From contig JBAPUB010000100.1 of the NCBI GenBank assembly GCA_049282455.1, positions 1 to 18,583 of the forward strand: a DNA stretch of 18,583 bases. Reading direction: 5' to 3'. Of the stretch, positions 7,494-14,142 are shown piece by piece. The DNA is from JBAPUB01 sp049282455. GTDB taxonomy: Bacteria > Actinomycetota > Actinomycetes > JAHEKZ01. The notes beneath the pieces are model-generated. The model worked only from the letters and a program-made list of their open reading frames with translations. It was not told the origin of the DNA and made no database searches. The stretch's first letter is position 1. Every line of letters begins with the position of its first letter. The translations under genes were made by a program, and so were the position numbers.

Positions 7494-7862
7494 TCAGCCG
7501 TACTGGTTTTGGCCCGCGGTGCTCTCGCTCACGAGCAGGACGAGCAGCCAGATGCCGCCGATGCACGGGACGAGACTGATGAAGTACCACCAGCCGGAAC
7601 GGCCGGTGTCGTGCAGCCGCCGGACGAGGACGGCCAACGAAGGCACGATCAGACCGATCGCGGCCACGGCGTACAGGACCCAGCCGAACACACCGATCGC
7701 CGAGACGCCGTCGGAGCTGGAGCCGAGCAGGATCAGCACGACAGTGGCACCGAAGACCAGGGCCGTGAACAGCCACCACCACCAGTACTCGGACCGGGTG
7801 GCCCGACCTGAGAACGTGGAGTACTTCGCGAATCCCGACTTGACCGCGTCACCGAACCCCAT
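7494..7862 (-). CDS. DUF805 small membrane protein
   Basis: A 122-residue integral membrane protein of the DUF805 family. It shows the family traits: an aromatic N-terminal segment (TFSGRATRSEYWWWW), then the conserved RRLHDTGRSGWW loop (81-92) between hydrophobic helices, and a short C-terminal tail ending NQYG. Predicted membrane segments are about 28-48, 56-78 and 92-112. No function is established for the family. The ATG at 7862 has a GGAGG site seven bases upstream. It is last in a three-gene run with the ligase and the glutaredoxin-like gene, 56 bases after the latter, and ends 86 bases before the rex operator, so read-through into the heme operon is possible. Confidence 0.9.
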   Translation of the reverse strand: MGFGDAVKSGFAKYSTFSGRATRSEYWWWWLFTALVFGATVVLILLGSSSDGVSAIGVFGWVLYAVAAIGLIVPSLAVLVRRLHDTGRSGWWYFISLVPCIGGIWLLVLLVSESTAGQNQYG

Positions 7863-7918
7863 GTCCGAACCTCCGCCTCGACGTGATGGACCGGCATGAA
7901 CGACTGCTCGTTCGCGGG

Positions 7919-8167
7919 CTAGCGTGCCAGTGCTTCTCGCAGCCGCGACTCATCGACACGCCAGTAGTCGTGCTGGACGTCGTCGATCAAGGTCACCGGA
8001 ATCTGGTCCCACCAACGCACCTGGAGGTCGGGGTCGCTGGTGATGTCGACCTCCTGCCACGGCACACCCAGCTCGGAGGCGACCCCGCTGACGATGACGC
8101 GGGCGTCGTCGCACAGGTGGCAGCCGGGCTTGCTCAGCAATGTGATGCGGTGGTCCGCCGGGGGCAT
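7919..8167 (-). CDS. Glutaredoxin-family thioredoxin-fold protein
   Basis: This 82-residue protein has a thioredoxin/glutaredoxin fold. Near the N-terminus is the redox motif CHLC (Cys16 and Cys19) preceded by LLSKPG, and later the cis-proline segment QIPVTLIDD. This is the short glutaredoxin-like family (GlrX/DUF836 type) often found near hemA in actinobacteria. It probably acts as a cytosolic dithiol oxidoreductase; its partner is unknown, and mycothiol-linked reduction is only a guess from the lineage. Its ATG shares one base with the stop of the ligase upstream (TGATG), so the two are translationally coupled. Confidence 0.88.
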   Translation of the reverse strand: MPPADHRITLLSKPGCHLCDDARVIVSGVASELGVPWQEVDITSDPDLQVRWWDQIPVTLIDDVQHDYWRVDESRLREALAR

Positions 8168-9711
8168 CAGGCATCCCGTCGCAGTCGGCGTTTGGCGACC
8201 TTGCCGGTCACCGAGTGGGGGAGCTCGGGGACCACGGAGATACTCGAGGGCCGCTTGAACCGGGCGAGCCGCTGCGCGCAGTAGCCGCGCAGGACGTCCG
8301 GGCTCAGCGTGGCACCGGGCCGCGCGACGACATAGGCCTTGACCGCCTCGCCCGACTGCGCGTGCGCGACGCCGACCACCGCCGCCTCGGCCACGCCCGG
8401 ATGGGACTGCAGGACGTCCTCGACCTCACGGGGGTACACGTTGAAGCCGTTGACGATCACCAGGTCGGTGCGCCGGTCGACCAGGTGCAGGTCGCCGTCG
8501 GGCTCGGCGTAGGCGACGTCGCCCGTGGCGTACCAGCCCTGGTCGTCGGGCCCACCCGCGCCGTCGGGCCAGTATCCGGAGAACAGGTTGGGACCCCGCA
8601 CCTGGATCTCCCCGGGGTCGCCGGGGTCGACCGGGATGCCGTCGTCGTCGACCAGACGGACGTCGACCCCGGGGAACGGGCGCCCCACCGAGCCGGCCTT
8701 GGGTGCACCCGACACGAACGTGGAGGTGACCCCGGGGGCGGCCTCGGTGAGGCCGTACCCCTCGTACACCGGAAGTCCGGTGGCCGCGGTGATCTGCTCC
8801 AGAACCGCCGCCGGCAGCGGCGCGGCGCCGCTGAACAGCACGCGAACACCGGCGAGGCGCTCGCGCAGCTCGGGGTGGGTGGCCCAGGCGACCCACAGCG
8901 GCGGAGCCCCAGGGATGTTGGTGACGCCGTACTCACCCACCATGCGCAACGTGGCGTCGACGTCGAACCGCTCGACCAGGACGGCAGTCGCAGCCTGCCG
9001 GACCAGACCCCCCAGGGTCCCGTTGAGCGAGTACACGTGCGCCAGCGGCAGCACCAGCAAGACGACGTCCTCGGGGTCGATCAGACCGTGCCCGTCGACG
9101 GTGACCGCCGCGACCTGCTCGACGCTGGCGATCATCGCGGCGTGGCTGAGCATCGCCCCTCGGGGCTCGCCGGTGGTTCCTGAGGTGTACATGATCACGG
9201 CGAGCCGTTCGGCCGGAGACTCGGTTCGGTCGTCGGCCCCCACTGGCCCCGCCGCCCGTCCTGCCGCGAGCAGGTCATCGAAGGTGCCGAGGGGCCCGGT
9301 CCCCGTCGAGGGCCCGGCCGGTGCGCTGCCGGCCACGACCACCGAGGCGTTCGGCAGGGCGGCCGCCCGGACGGCCGCAACGGTCTCCCGGTCGGCGACC
9401 ACGAGCCGGACACCGGCGTGCCCCAGGGACGCCGCTATCTCGCGACCGGTGAAACCGGGGTTCAGGGGGACGGCGACCAGACCGGCCCGCAGCGCGCCGA
9501 AGTAGCCCACGACGAACTCCGGACGGTTGCCCAGGACCAGCCCCACGCGGTCGCCGGGGACCAGGCCCGAGGCCCGCATTCCGGACGCTGCCGCATCCAC
9601 GGCGGAGTCGAGGTCGGCCCAGGACGTCCGGGTGGCCCCGACCACCAGCGCAGCGTGCGCGCCACGCTCGGCGGCCGCCTCACGCACGTAGTCGGCGAGG
9701 TTGGCTCCCAT
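8167..9711 (-). CDS. AMP-dependent acyl-CoA synthetase/ligase
   Basis: A 514-residue member of the ANL superfamily, which adenylates a carboxylic acid and transfers it to CoA. Motifs in order: P-loop-like YTSGTTGEPRG (175-185), YEGYGLTE (316-323), YATGDVAY (394-401), DRRTDLVIVNGFNVYP (412-427) and the C-terminal catalytic lysine Lys504 in VTGKVAKRRL. The length fits a medium- or long-chain acyl-CoA or aryl-CoA ligase; the substrate cannot be read from sequence. The frame is open much further upstream, but that part overlaps the divergent CAP gene antisense and lacks ANL features, so I chose the ATG at 9711; a GTG at 9729 is an alternative. It heads an operon with the glutaredoxin-like and DUF805 genes. 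The family call is firm. Confidence 0.92.
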   Translation of the reverse strand: MGANLADYVREAAAERGAHAALVVGATRTSWADLDSAVDAAASGMRASGLVPGDRVGLVLGNRPEFVVGYFGALRAGLVAVPLNPGFTGREIAASLGHAGVRLVVADRETVAAVRAAALPNASVVVAGSAPAGPSTGTGPLGTFDDLLAAGRAAGPVGADDRTESPAERLAVIMYTSGTTGEPRGAMLSHAAMIASVEQVAAVTVDGHGLIDPEDVVLLVLPLAHVYSLNGTLGGLVRQAATAVLVERFDVDATLRMVGEYGVTNIPGAPPLWVAWATHPELRERLAGVRVLFSGAAPLPAAVLEQITAATGLPVYEGYGLTEAAPGVTSTFVSGAPKAGSVGRPFPGVDVRLVDDDGIPVDPGDPGEIQVRGPNLFSGYWPDGAGGPDDQGWYATGDVAYAEPDGDLHLVDRRTDLVIVNGFNVYPREVEDVLQSHPGVAEAAVVGVAHAQSGEAVKAYVVARPGATLSPDVLRGYCAQRLARFKRPSSISVVPELPHSVTGKVAKRRLRRDA

Positions 9712-9789
9712 GCTCTCGGAGTCTGGCACAGCACCGGAAGTGGTCGCCCGGGGCTCAAGTCCTCCGCTGATGCCCCGACACCTTCTGGA

Positions 9790-9807
9790 CAGGCCGCGTC
9801 CGGCCTG
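9790..9807. repeat. 18-bp inverted repeat between divergent genes
   Basis: CAGGCC GCGTCC GGCCTG: perfect 6-bp arms with a six-base centre, in the 136-base divergent region between the ligase (minus) and the CAP gene (plus). It could be an operator or chance in GC-rich DNA. I found no convincing -10 box for either gene in this region. Confidence 0.35.
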
Positions 9808-9834
9808 ATCACGCAGCCGCCCGAGCGGCCGAGC

Positions 9835-9840
9835 AGGAGG
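9835..9840 (+). promoter_or_regulatory. Ribosome binding site of the CAP gene
   Basis: AGGAGG, four bases before a GTG at 9845 and seven bases before a second, adjacent GTG at 9848. The spacing favours 9848. Confidence 0.75.
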
Positions 9841-9847
9841 TGCCGTG

Positions 9848-10540
9848 GTGGGACAGCGCACGCGCCTCGTCCTTCGCCGCCCCGCGGCGGCGCTGCTGAC
9901 AGCCGTGCTGGCTGCGTTCGTCGTCACAGCGACCGCTGGGTCAGCGGCCGCTGGTCCCGACGAGGGCAGCTTCGCCTCGGCCGTCAACGCGGCCCGTACC
10001 TCCCAGGGCATCGCCCCCCTTGCGGTGATGGCTGACCTGTCCGCCGTCGCCCGAGCCCAGGCGCAGCGGTGCGCCGACGCCAACCAGCTGTTCCACAACC
10101 CAAACCTGGGCGGTGACGTCACCGGGTGGCAGGTCGTGGCCGAGAATGTCGGCGTCGGCGGCGACTGGAGGTCGATCCAGGACGCCTTCATGGCCAGCCC
10201 CGAGCACCGGGCCAACCTGATGGACCCGATCTTCACGCAGATGGGAGTCGGGACCGCGGTCAGCCGCGACGGCAGCTTGTGGGTCTCCCAGGTCTTCCGT
10301 GAGCCTGCCGGTGCCCCCTCGGGCGCGTCGTCGTCCGCGGCAACCAGCGCACCGGTGAGCTCGGGCACCGCACCCTCCACCGGCACCCCGTCGACGTGGA
10401 GCCCTGCACCGCCGTCACCCGAGCAGGTTCTGCGCGGCAAGCTGGCACAGGCCCGGTCCCAGCTCAACCACACCAGGCACGACGACCCACTGCGTTCGGC
10501 CGAGGTCTTCGCGACCGTCATGTCAACCGTCGGTCGCTGA
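9848..10540 (+). CDS. Secreted CAP-domain (SCP/PR1, YkwD-like) protein
   Basis: About 230 residues. An N-terminal signal peptide (RTRLVLRR, then a hydrophobic core to about 30, cleavage near GSAAA at 31-35) directs export. The CAP domain spans about 40-152 and keeps the family's pocket residues: His83 in LFHNP, Glu99 in VAENVG and His120 in SPEHRANL, followed by FTQMGVG. A Ser/Thr/Ala/Pro-rich linker (about 154-190) follows, then a charged 37-residue tail without a recognised domain. Bacterial CAP proteins have no single established activity; lipid or sterol binding and cell-wall roles have been described for the superfamily. Starts at 9845 and 9848 are both possible; 9848 has better ribosome-site spacing. 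The HAD gene follows after 25 bases. Confidence 0.88.
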   Translation: MGQRTRLVLRRPAAALLTAVLAAFVVTATAGSAAAGPDEGSFASAVNAARTSQGIAPLAVMADLSAVARAQAQRCADANQLFHNPNLGGDVTGWQVVAENVGVGGDWRSIQDAFMASPEHRANLMDPIFTQMGVGTAVSRDGSLWVSQVFREPAGAPSGASSSAATSAPVSSGTAPSTGTPSTWSPAPPSPEQVLRGKLAQARSQLNHTRHDDPLRSAEVFATVMSTVGR

Positions 10541-10553
10541 CGGTCCGGCGTCC

Positions 10554-10559
10554 TACGCT
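10554..10559 (+). promoter_or_regulatory. -10 box for a leaderless HAD transcript
   Basis: TACGCT (TAnnnT type), followed by exactly six bases and then the ATG at 10566. This spacing would put transcript start on the A of the start codon. No ribosome-binding sequence is present before the ATG. No clear -35 box is seen. Confidence 0.5.
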
Positions 10560-10565
10560 GGCGAC

Positions 10566-11441
10566 ATGGCCGTGCGCCGACCCAGTCGCTCCGCTCCCGC
10601 GATCGTCGCCGGAGAGGCTGCGGCCGAACGGGCCAGGGTGGCCCCGGTCCCCGAGGACGCCGACCCGAGCGCGGCTGCGTTCTTCGACATCGACAACACG
10701 ATCGTCAGAGGCGCCTCGGTCTTCCACCTGGCCATGGGCCTGGCTCAGCGTGACTTCTTCAGCTTCGGGGACGTCAGCGAGTTCGTCTGGAAGCAGGTCA
10801 AGTTCCGCGTGGCCGGTCGCGAGGACCTCGAGGACATCTCGTCGACCGTGGACGCCGCGCTCTCCTTCGTTGCCGGGCACCAGGTCGAGGAGATCAACCG
10901 ACTGGCGGAGGAGATCTTCGACGAGCGGATTGCCGACCGGCTGTACGCAGGAACTGTGGCGCTGGCCTCGCAGCACCTCGCGGCCGGCCACCGGGTGTGG
11001 CTGGTCTCGGCCGCGCCGATCGAGATGGCCACGGTCATCGCCGACCGGCTCGGGCTGACCGGGGCGCTCGGCACCGTGGCCGAGGCGAGGTCGGGCGTCT
11101 ACACCGGACACCTGCGTGGGGCGCCTCTGCACGGGCCCGCCAAGGCCGAGGCCGTGCGGGCGCTGGCCGCCCGCGAGTCACTCGACCTCAGCCGCTGCTC
11201 GGCGTACTCCGACTCGGCCAACGACATCCCGATGCTGACCCTCGTCGGCCACCCGACAGCCGTGAACCCAGACGGCGCTCTGCGACGCCACGCGAAGGCG
11301 ATGGGGTGGCAGGTCTACGACTACCGGACCGGACGCAAAGCGGTGAAGATCGGCGTGCCCACGGCCCTGGCGGTCGGCGTGGCAGCCGGCGTCATCGGTG
11401 GGGTGCTCGTCGACCAGCGACGGCGCAACACCGCGGCCTAG
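10566..11441 (+). CDS. HAD-IB family hydrolase (SerB-like phosphatase) with C-terminal membrane segment
   Basis: A 291-residue haloacid dehalogenase-type phosphatase. Motif I is FFDIDNTIV with nucleophile Asp41 and general acid Asp43; motif II is VSAAP with Ser148; motif III is Lys193 in GPAKAEAV; motif IV is YSDSANDIPML with Asp216 and Asp220. This is the phosphoserine phosphatase-like HAD-IB group. A C-terminal hydrophobic stretch (about 262-282) followed by DQRRR suggests a membrane anchor, unlike classic SerB, so phosphoserine is not assured as substrate; a lipid phosphate is possible. Mycobacterial Rv0505c (serB1) lies in the same neighbourhood as I recall it. The gene appears to have its own leaderless promoter. 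It converges with the acyltransferase gene, 47 bases away. Confidence 0.9.
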   Translation: MAVRRPSRSAPAIVAGEAAAERARVAPVPEDADPSAAAFFDIDNTIVRGASVFHLAMGLAQRDFFSFGDVSEFVWKQVKFRVAGREDLEDISSTVDAALSFVAGHQVEEINRLAEEIFDERIADRLYAGTVALASQHLAAGHRVWLVSAAPIEMATVIADRLGLTGALGTVAEARSGVYTGHLRGAPLHGPAKAEAVRALAARESLDLSRCSAYSDSANDIPMLTLVGHPTAVNPDGALRRHAKAMGWQVYDYRTGRKAVKIGVPTALAVGVAAGVIGGVLVDQRRRNTAA

Positions 11442-11451
11442 GTGCCCGAGT

Positions 11452-11487
11452 CCCAGACATCGACCCAGACATCGGCCCAGACATCGG
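11452..11487. repeat. Three tandem copies of a 12-bp unit
   Basis: The unit CCCAGACATCGR occurs three times head to tail (11452-11463, 11464-11475, 11476-11487), differing only at the last base. It fills most of the 47-base gap between two convergent genes and ends one base before the acyltransferase stop codon. It does not form an obvious terminator hairpin. Origin by slippage is likely. Confidence 0.8.
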
Positions 11488-11488
11488 G

Positions 11489-12529
11489 TCAGAAGAACAC
11501 GCTGCGTCGTTCCATCAGCAGCTTGTAGAGGGTGTGCTGGATCGTCTCGCGCACCTGATCGGTCAGGTTGAACATCAGCATCGGGTCGTCGGCTGCCCCG
11601 GCCCCGAAGCCCTGGGTCGAGATCGGCTCGCCGAACTCGATGTGCCACTTGCTCGGGAGCGGAACGGCACCGAGGGGCCCCAGCCACGGGAAGGTCGGGG
11701 TCAGCGGGAAGTACGGCAGGCCGAGCAGGCGCGCAAGGGTCTTGGCGTTGCCGAGGATCGGGTAGATCTCCTCGGCACCGACGATCGAGCACGGGATGAT
11801 CGGGACCTGGGCCGAGATCGCCGCCGACACGAACCCGCCGCGTCCGAACCGTTGCAGCTTGTAGCGCTCGCTGTACGGCTTGCCGATCCCCTTGAAGCCC
11901 TCGGGCCACACACCGACCACCTCACCGGCTCGCAGCAGCCGCTCGGCGTCGGGGTTGCACGCCAACGTGTGGCCGGACCGCCGCGCGAGAGTTCCGACGA
12001 AAGGCAAGGCGAAGACGAGGTCGGCCCCCAGCATGCGCAGGCTGCGGTGGTTGGGGTGCCGGTCGTGCAGGACGACCTGGGTCATGAGCGCATCGAGGGC
12101 GACCGTTCCCGAGTGGTTCGCGACGATGAGCGCGCCGCCCTCGGCCGGCACGTTGTCGAGTCCGTGGACCTCGACCCGGAACCACTTGTCGGCCAGCGGA
12201 CGCAGCATCGGTATGAGCACGTCGTTGGTGAGCTCGGCGTCATACCCGAACTCGTCGACGTCGTACTGCCCCTCGAGCCGACGGCGCAGGAAGCGCAGCC
12301 CGCCGGCGAGCTGTTGCTCCCACCCCACCGCACCCGGCGGCGGACCATCGCCGGCCGCTGCCGAGAGGTCGTCTGAGGTCTGCTCGTCGACTGTGCGCTG
12401 CAGCGAGTCGGCGTCGACCCCGCTCTCGGTGGGCCTGGTCGACTTCTTCGGCGCACGCGCACCGGGCGGCTTCGTACGGCGGCGCCGCGGCTCTCCGCCG
12501 TCGAGTGGAATGACCGTGGCTTCGGGCAT
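11489..12529 (-). CDS. PlsC/MGAT-like acyltransferase family protein
   Basis: A 346-residue lysophospholipid-acyltransferase-fold protein. After a basic, probably disordered N-terminus (about 1-65) comes the acyltransferase domain (about 115-315). The catalytic block is NHSGTVALD: His139 and Asp146 are separated by six residues rather than the four of classic PlsC (HX4D), as in MGAT-like relatives. VWPEGFKGIGK (207-217) is the glycerol-phosphate/acyl-acceptor motif, and PCSIVGAEEIYP follows. It probably transfers an acyl chain to a lipid or hydroxyl acceptor at the membrane; the substrate is unknown. Its ATG shares one base with the stop of the epimerase-like gene (TGATG), so the pair is co-translated. 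Mycobacterial Rv0502 next to Rv0501 is the matching arrangement I recall. Confidence 0.9.
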   Translation of the reverse strand: MPEATVIPLDGGEPRRRRTKPPGARAPKKSTRPTESGVDADSLQRTVDEQTSDDLSAAAGDGPPPGAVGWEQQLAGGLRFLRRRLEGQYDVDEFGYDAELTNDVLIPMLRPLADKWFRVEVHGLDNVPAEGGALIVANHSGTVALDALMTQVVLHDRHPNHRSLRMLGADLVFALPFVGTLARRSGHTLACNPDAERLLRAGEVVGVWPEGFKGIGKPYSERYKLQRFGRGGFVSAAISAQVPIIPCSIVGAEEIYPILGNAKTLARLLGLPYFPLTPTFPWLGPLGAVPLPSKWHIEFGEPISTQGFGAGAADDPMLMFNLTDQVRETIQHTLYKLLMERRSVFF

Positions 12530-13545
12530 CAGGCGCCTCCTCGAGCCGCGAGGGCTTGTTCGAGGGTGGTCAGGGCCTCGAGGGGGATCACGTGTCCCGG
12601 CTGGTGGCGCTCGACGAACTCGTCGAACGTCGCCTGGGTCGAGTACGACGGTTCGAAGCCCAGCCGCTCGCGTGCCCTGCTGGTGTCGACGACGCGGCCG
12701 TACTTCAGGAACTCCACCTGCTCGGGCGAGAAGTCGATGAGCCCGGCGCGGCGGACGATGTCGCGCGCGAGCGACGCGAACGGAGGCGGGAGCGGCACGT
12801 TGGTCCGGCCCGCACGCGAGATCGCCTGCGACAGCATGATCACACCGTCACCGGCGACGTTGAACGTGCCGTTGTGGTCCTCGAAGGTGCACTGGCGCAG
12901 CACCTCGACCGCGTCGACCTCGTGGGCCAGCTGAAGACGACTGTCGAAGCCGAGCACCGTCGGGACGACCGGCAGGGAGAAGTAGCGCGTGAGGGGGGTG
13001 TCCATACCGGGGCCGAAGATGTTCGCGAACCGGATCATCGACACGGTCACGTCGGGACGTCGGCGCGTGAAGCCACGCACGTACCCCTCGACCTCGACGG
13101 AGTCCTTGGCGAACCCCGATCTCGGGAGCTTGCGAGGCTCGGTGTCCTCCGTGAACAGCGCAGGGTCTTTCGACGAGACGCCGTAGACCACGGTCGAGGA
13201 CTTCACGACCAGCTTCTTGATCGTCGGTGCCTTCTGGCACGCGGCCAGAAGCTGCATCGTGCCGATGACGTTGATCTCCTTCATCGACGAACGTCCCCCG
13301 GCGCCCACGGGGGTCGCAATGACGTTCATGTGCACGACAGTGTCGACCTGCGCCGCCGAGATGACTTTCGCGATCACCGGGTTGCGGATGTCCGCGCGCA
13401 CGAACTCGGTCCGGCCCAGATCAGCCTTGGGCGGGACGACATCGACCCCGATGACGCGGTCGACATCGGGGTGCTGCTGGAGCAGGTGAGCCAGTCGACC
13501 GCCGAGGTAGCGGGAAACCCCCGTGACGAGGACGACTGCGGGCAT
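12529..13545 (-). CDS. NAD-dependent epimerase/dehydratase-like extended SDR protein
   Basis: A 338-residue extended short-chain dehydrogenase fold. The N-terminal nucleotide motif is TGVSRYLGG (8-16), followed by VDVVP after the second strand and VHMNVIATP (71-79). KSSTVVYG (115-122) contains the family's serine/threonine position. The catalytic YxxxK pair is broken: Lys147 remains in SGFAKDSVEVEGY, but the tyrosine position is Ser143. The protein may therefore bind NAD without classic epimerase chemistry. Mycobacterial GalE2 (Rv0501) appears similar here from memory. An AGGA ribosome site precedes the ATG; bS22 ends 14 bases upstream, so the two share a transcript. Coupling to the acyltransferase suggests a joint lipid or envelope role, which is inference. 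Confidence 0.88.
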   Translation of the reverse strand: MPAVVLVTGVSRYLGGRLAHLLQQHPDVDRVIGVDVVPPKADLGRTEFVRADIRNPVIAKVISAAQVDTVVHMNVIATPVGAGGRSSMKEINVIGTMQLLAACQKAPTIKKLVVKSSTVVYGVSSKDPALFTEDTEPRKLPRSGFAKDSVEVEGYVRGFTRRRPDVTVSMIRFANIFGPGMDTPLTRYFSLPVVPTVLGFDSRLQLAHEVDAVEVLRQCTFEDHNGTFNVAGDGVIMLSQAISRAGRTNVPLPPPFASLARDIVRRAGLIDFSPEQVEFLKYGRVVDTSRARERLGFEPSYSTQATFDEFVERHQPGHVIPLEALTTLEQALAARGGA

Positions 13546-13559
13546 CGGGTTCCTGCGCG

Positions 13560-13658
13560 CTACTTCTTGTTGCGACGCTGAACGCGGGTCTTGCGAAGGA
13601 GCTTGCGGTGCTTCTTCTTCGCCATCCGCTTGCGGCGCTTCTTGACAACAGAACCCAC
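13560..13658 (-). CDS. Ribosomal protein bS22 (AURKAIP1/COX24-domain peptide)
   Basis: A 32-residue, extremely basic peptide beginning GSVVKKRRKRMAKKK and ending QRRNKK, too short for most gene finders. It matches the actinobacterial AURKAIP1/COX24-domain family, which was identified as an extra small-subunit ribosomal protein (bS22) in mycobacterial ribosomes. The start is GTG at 13658; an AAAGAG sequence just upstream is a weak ribosome site, and an internal ATG would remove a conserved third of the peptide. It lies 14 bases before the epimerase-like gene and 94 bases after the small HTH gene, the conserved context I recall from mycobacteria (Rv0500A-Rv0500B-galE2). Confidence 0.9.
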   Translation of the reverse strand: MGSVVKKRRKRMAKKKHRKLLRKTRVQRRNKK

Positions 13659-13724
13659 GATGATCTCTTTCGGCTCGAGTGTGGGGCGTCGCCCCGGCGG
13701 TCGCAGCCTGACGACCGCACCCTC

Positions 13725-13730
13725 AGCCTA
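13725..13730 (-). promoter_or_regulatory. Possible -10 box of the bS22 gene
   Basis: TAGGCT on the minus strand, about 60 bases before the bS22 start. It fits TAnnnT, but no -35 box is recognisable. The surrounding 94-base gap also holds nested inverted repeats (GCACCCT/AGGGTGC and CCTGC/GCAGG) just after the HTH stop, without a T-run. Confidence 0.3.
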
Positions 13731-13752
13731 CCTGCGCTCGGGCAGGGTGCTC

Positions 13753-13959
13753 CTAGGCGGTCTCGACGAAGGAGTCGCGAAGGTAGTCGTCGACGGCGCT
13801 CGCCGGAACCCGGAAGGAGCGGCCGACCCGGACTGCGGGCAGCTCACCGGAGTGGACCAGTCGGTAGACGGTCATCTTGGACACGCGCATCATCGCCGCG
13901 ACCTCGGCCACGGTGAGGAACCTCACCTCCGCGAGCGGAGGACGCTCTGACGAGCTCAT
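13753..13959 (-). CDS. Small helix-turn-helix DNA-binding protein (excisionase/MerR-like fold)
   Basis: A 68-residue protein consisting almost wholly of one winged HTH of the excisionase type: FLTVAEVAAMMRVSKMTVYR (14-33) forms the two helices, and VRVGRSFRVPASAVDDYL (43-60) forms the wing and final helix. Despite the family name there is no integrase nearby and the gene sits in conserved core DNA; it corresponds to mycobacterial Rv0500A by context and is probably a transcription factor. I chose the ATG at 13959, since the open frame further upstream is low-complexity and unlike the family. A possible -10 box lies at 14035-14040. Its targets are unknown; the bS22-epimerase-acyltransferase genes just downstream are candidates. 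Confidence 0.88.
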   Translation of the reverse strand: MSSSERPPLAEVRFLTVAEVAAMMRVSKMTVYRLVHSGELPAVRVGRSFRVPASAVDDYLRDSFVETA

Positions 13960-14034
13960 CTGACACCGATCCCCTGCGCCCGACCGTGCCCCGGCTTCCC
14001 CTCCGGCGCTCAAACGGTGCGAGCAGTTCGGCCC

Positions 14035-14040
14035 AGCGTA
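14035..14040 (-). promoter_or_regulatory. Possible -10 box of the HTH gene
   Basis: TACGCT on the minus strand, identical to the proposed -10 of the HAD gene. It would give a leader of about 70 bases. The 183-base gap it lies in (13960-14142) also has a small inverted repeat, GGTTC/GAACC at 14065-14080. No -35 box is evident. Confidence 0.35.
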
Positions 14041-14142
14041 GTGACGGCCGGGACCGATGGGGAGGGTTCTGACCCGAACCACCCGGACGGACGCACCCGG
14101 CCGGACCGTGAGTGGCGCCTGCCCGCGGCTTCGCGCCTGGCG

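Noticed and set aside
9712..10521. Upstream extension of the acyl-CoA ligase frame
   Set aside because: It lies antisense to the secreted CAP gene, lacks any ANL feature, and the ligase begins normally at the ATG at 9711.
10997..12376. 459-codon plus-strand frame across the HAD and acyltransferase genes
   Set aside because: It crosses two real genes in other frames and includes the tandem repeat read as Asp-Ile-Gly/Asp-Pro units; no family resemblance.
13753..13959. Excisionase-like protein as evidence of a prophage or integrative element
   Set aside because: No integrase, attachment site repeat or other mobile gene is nearby, and the gene sits in a conserved core block; the fold is shared with ordinary regulators.
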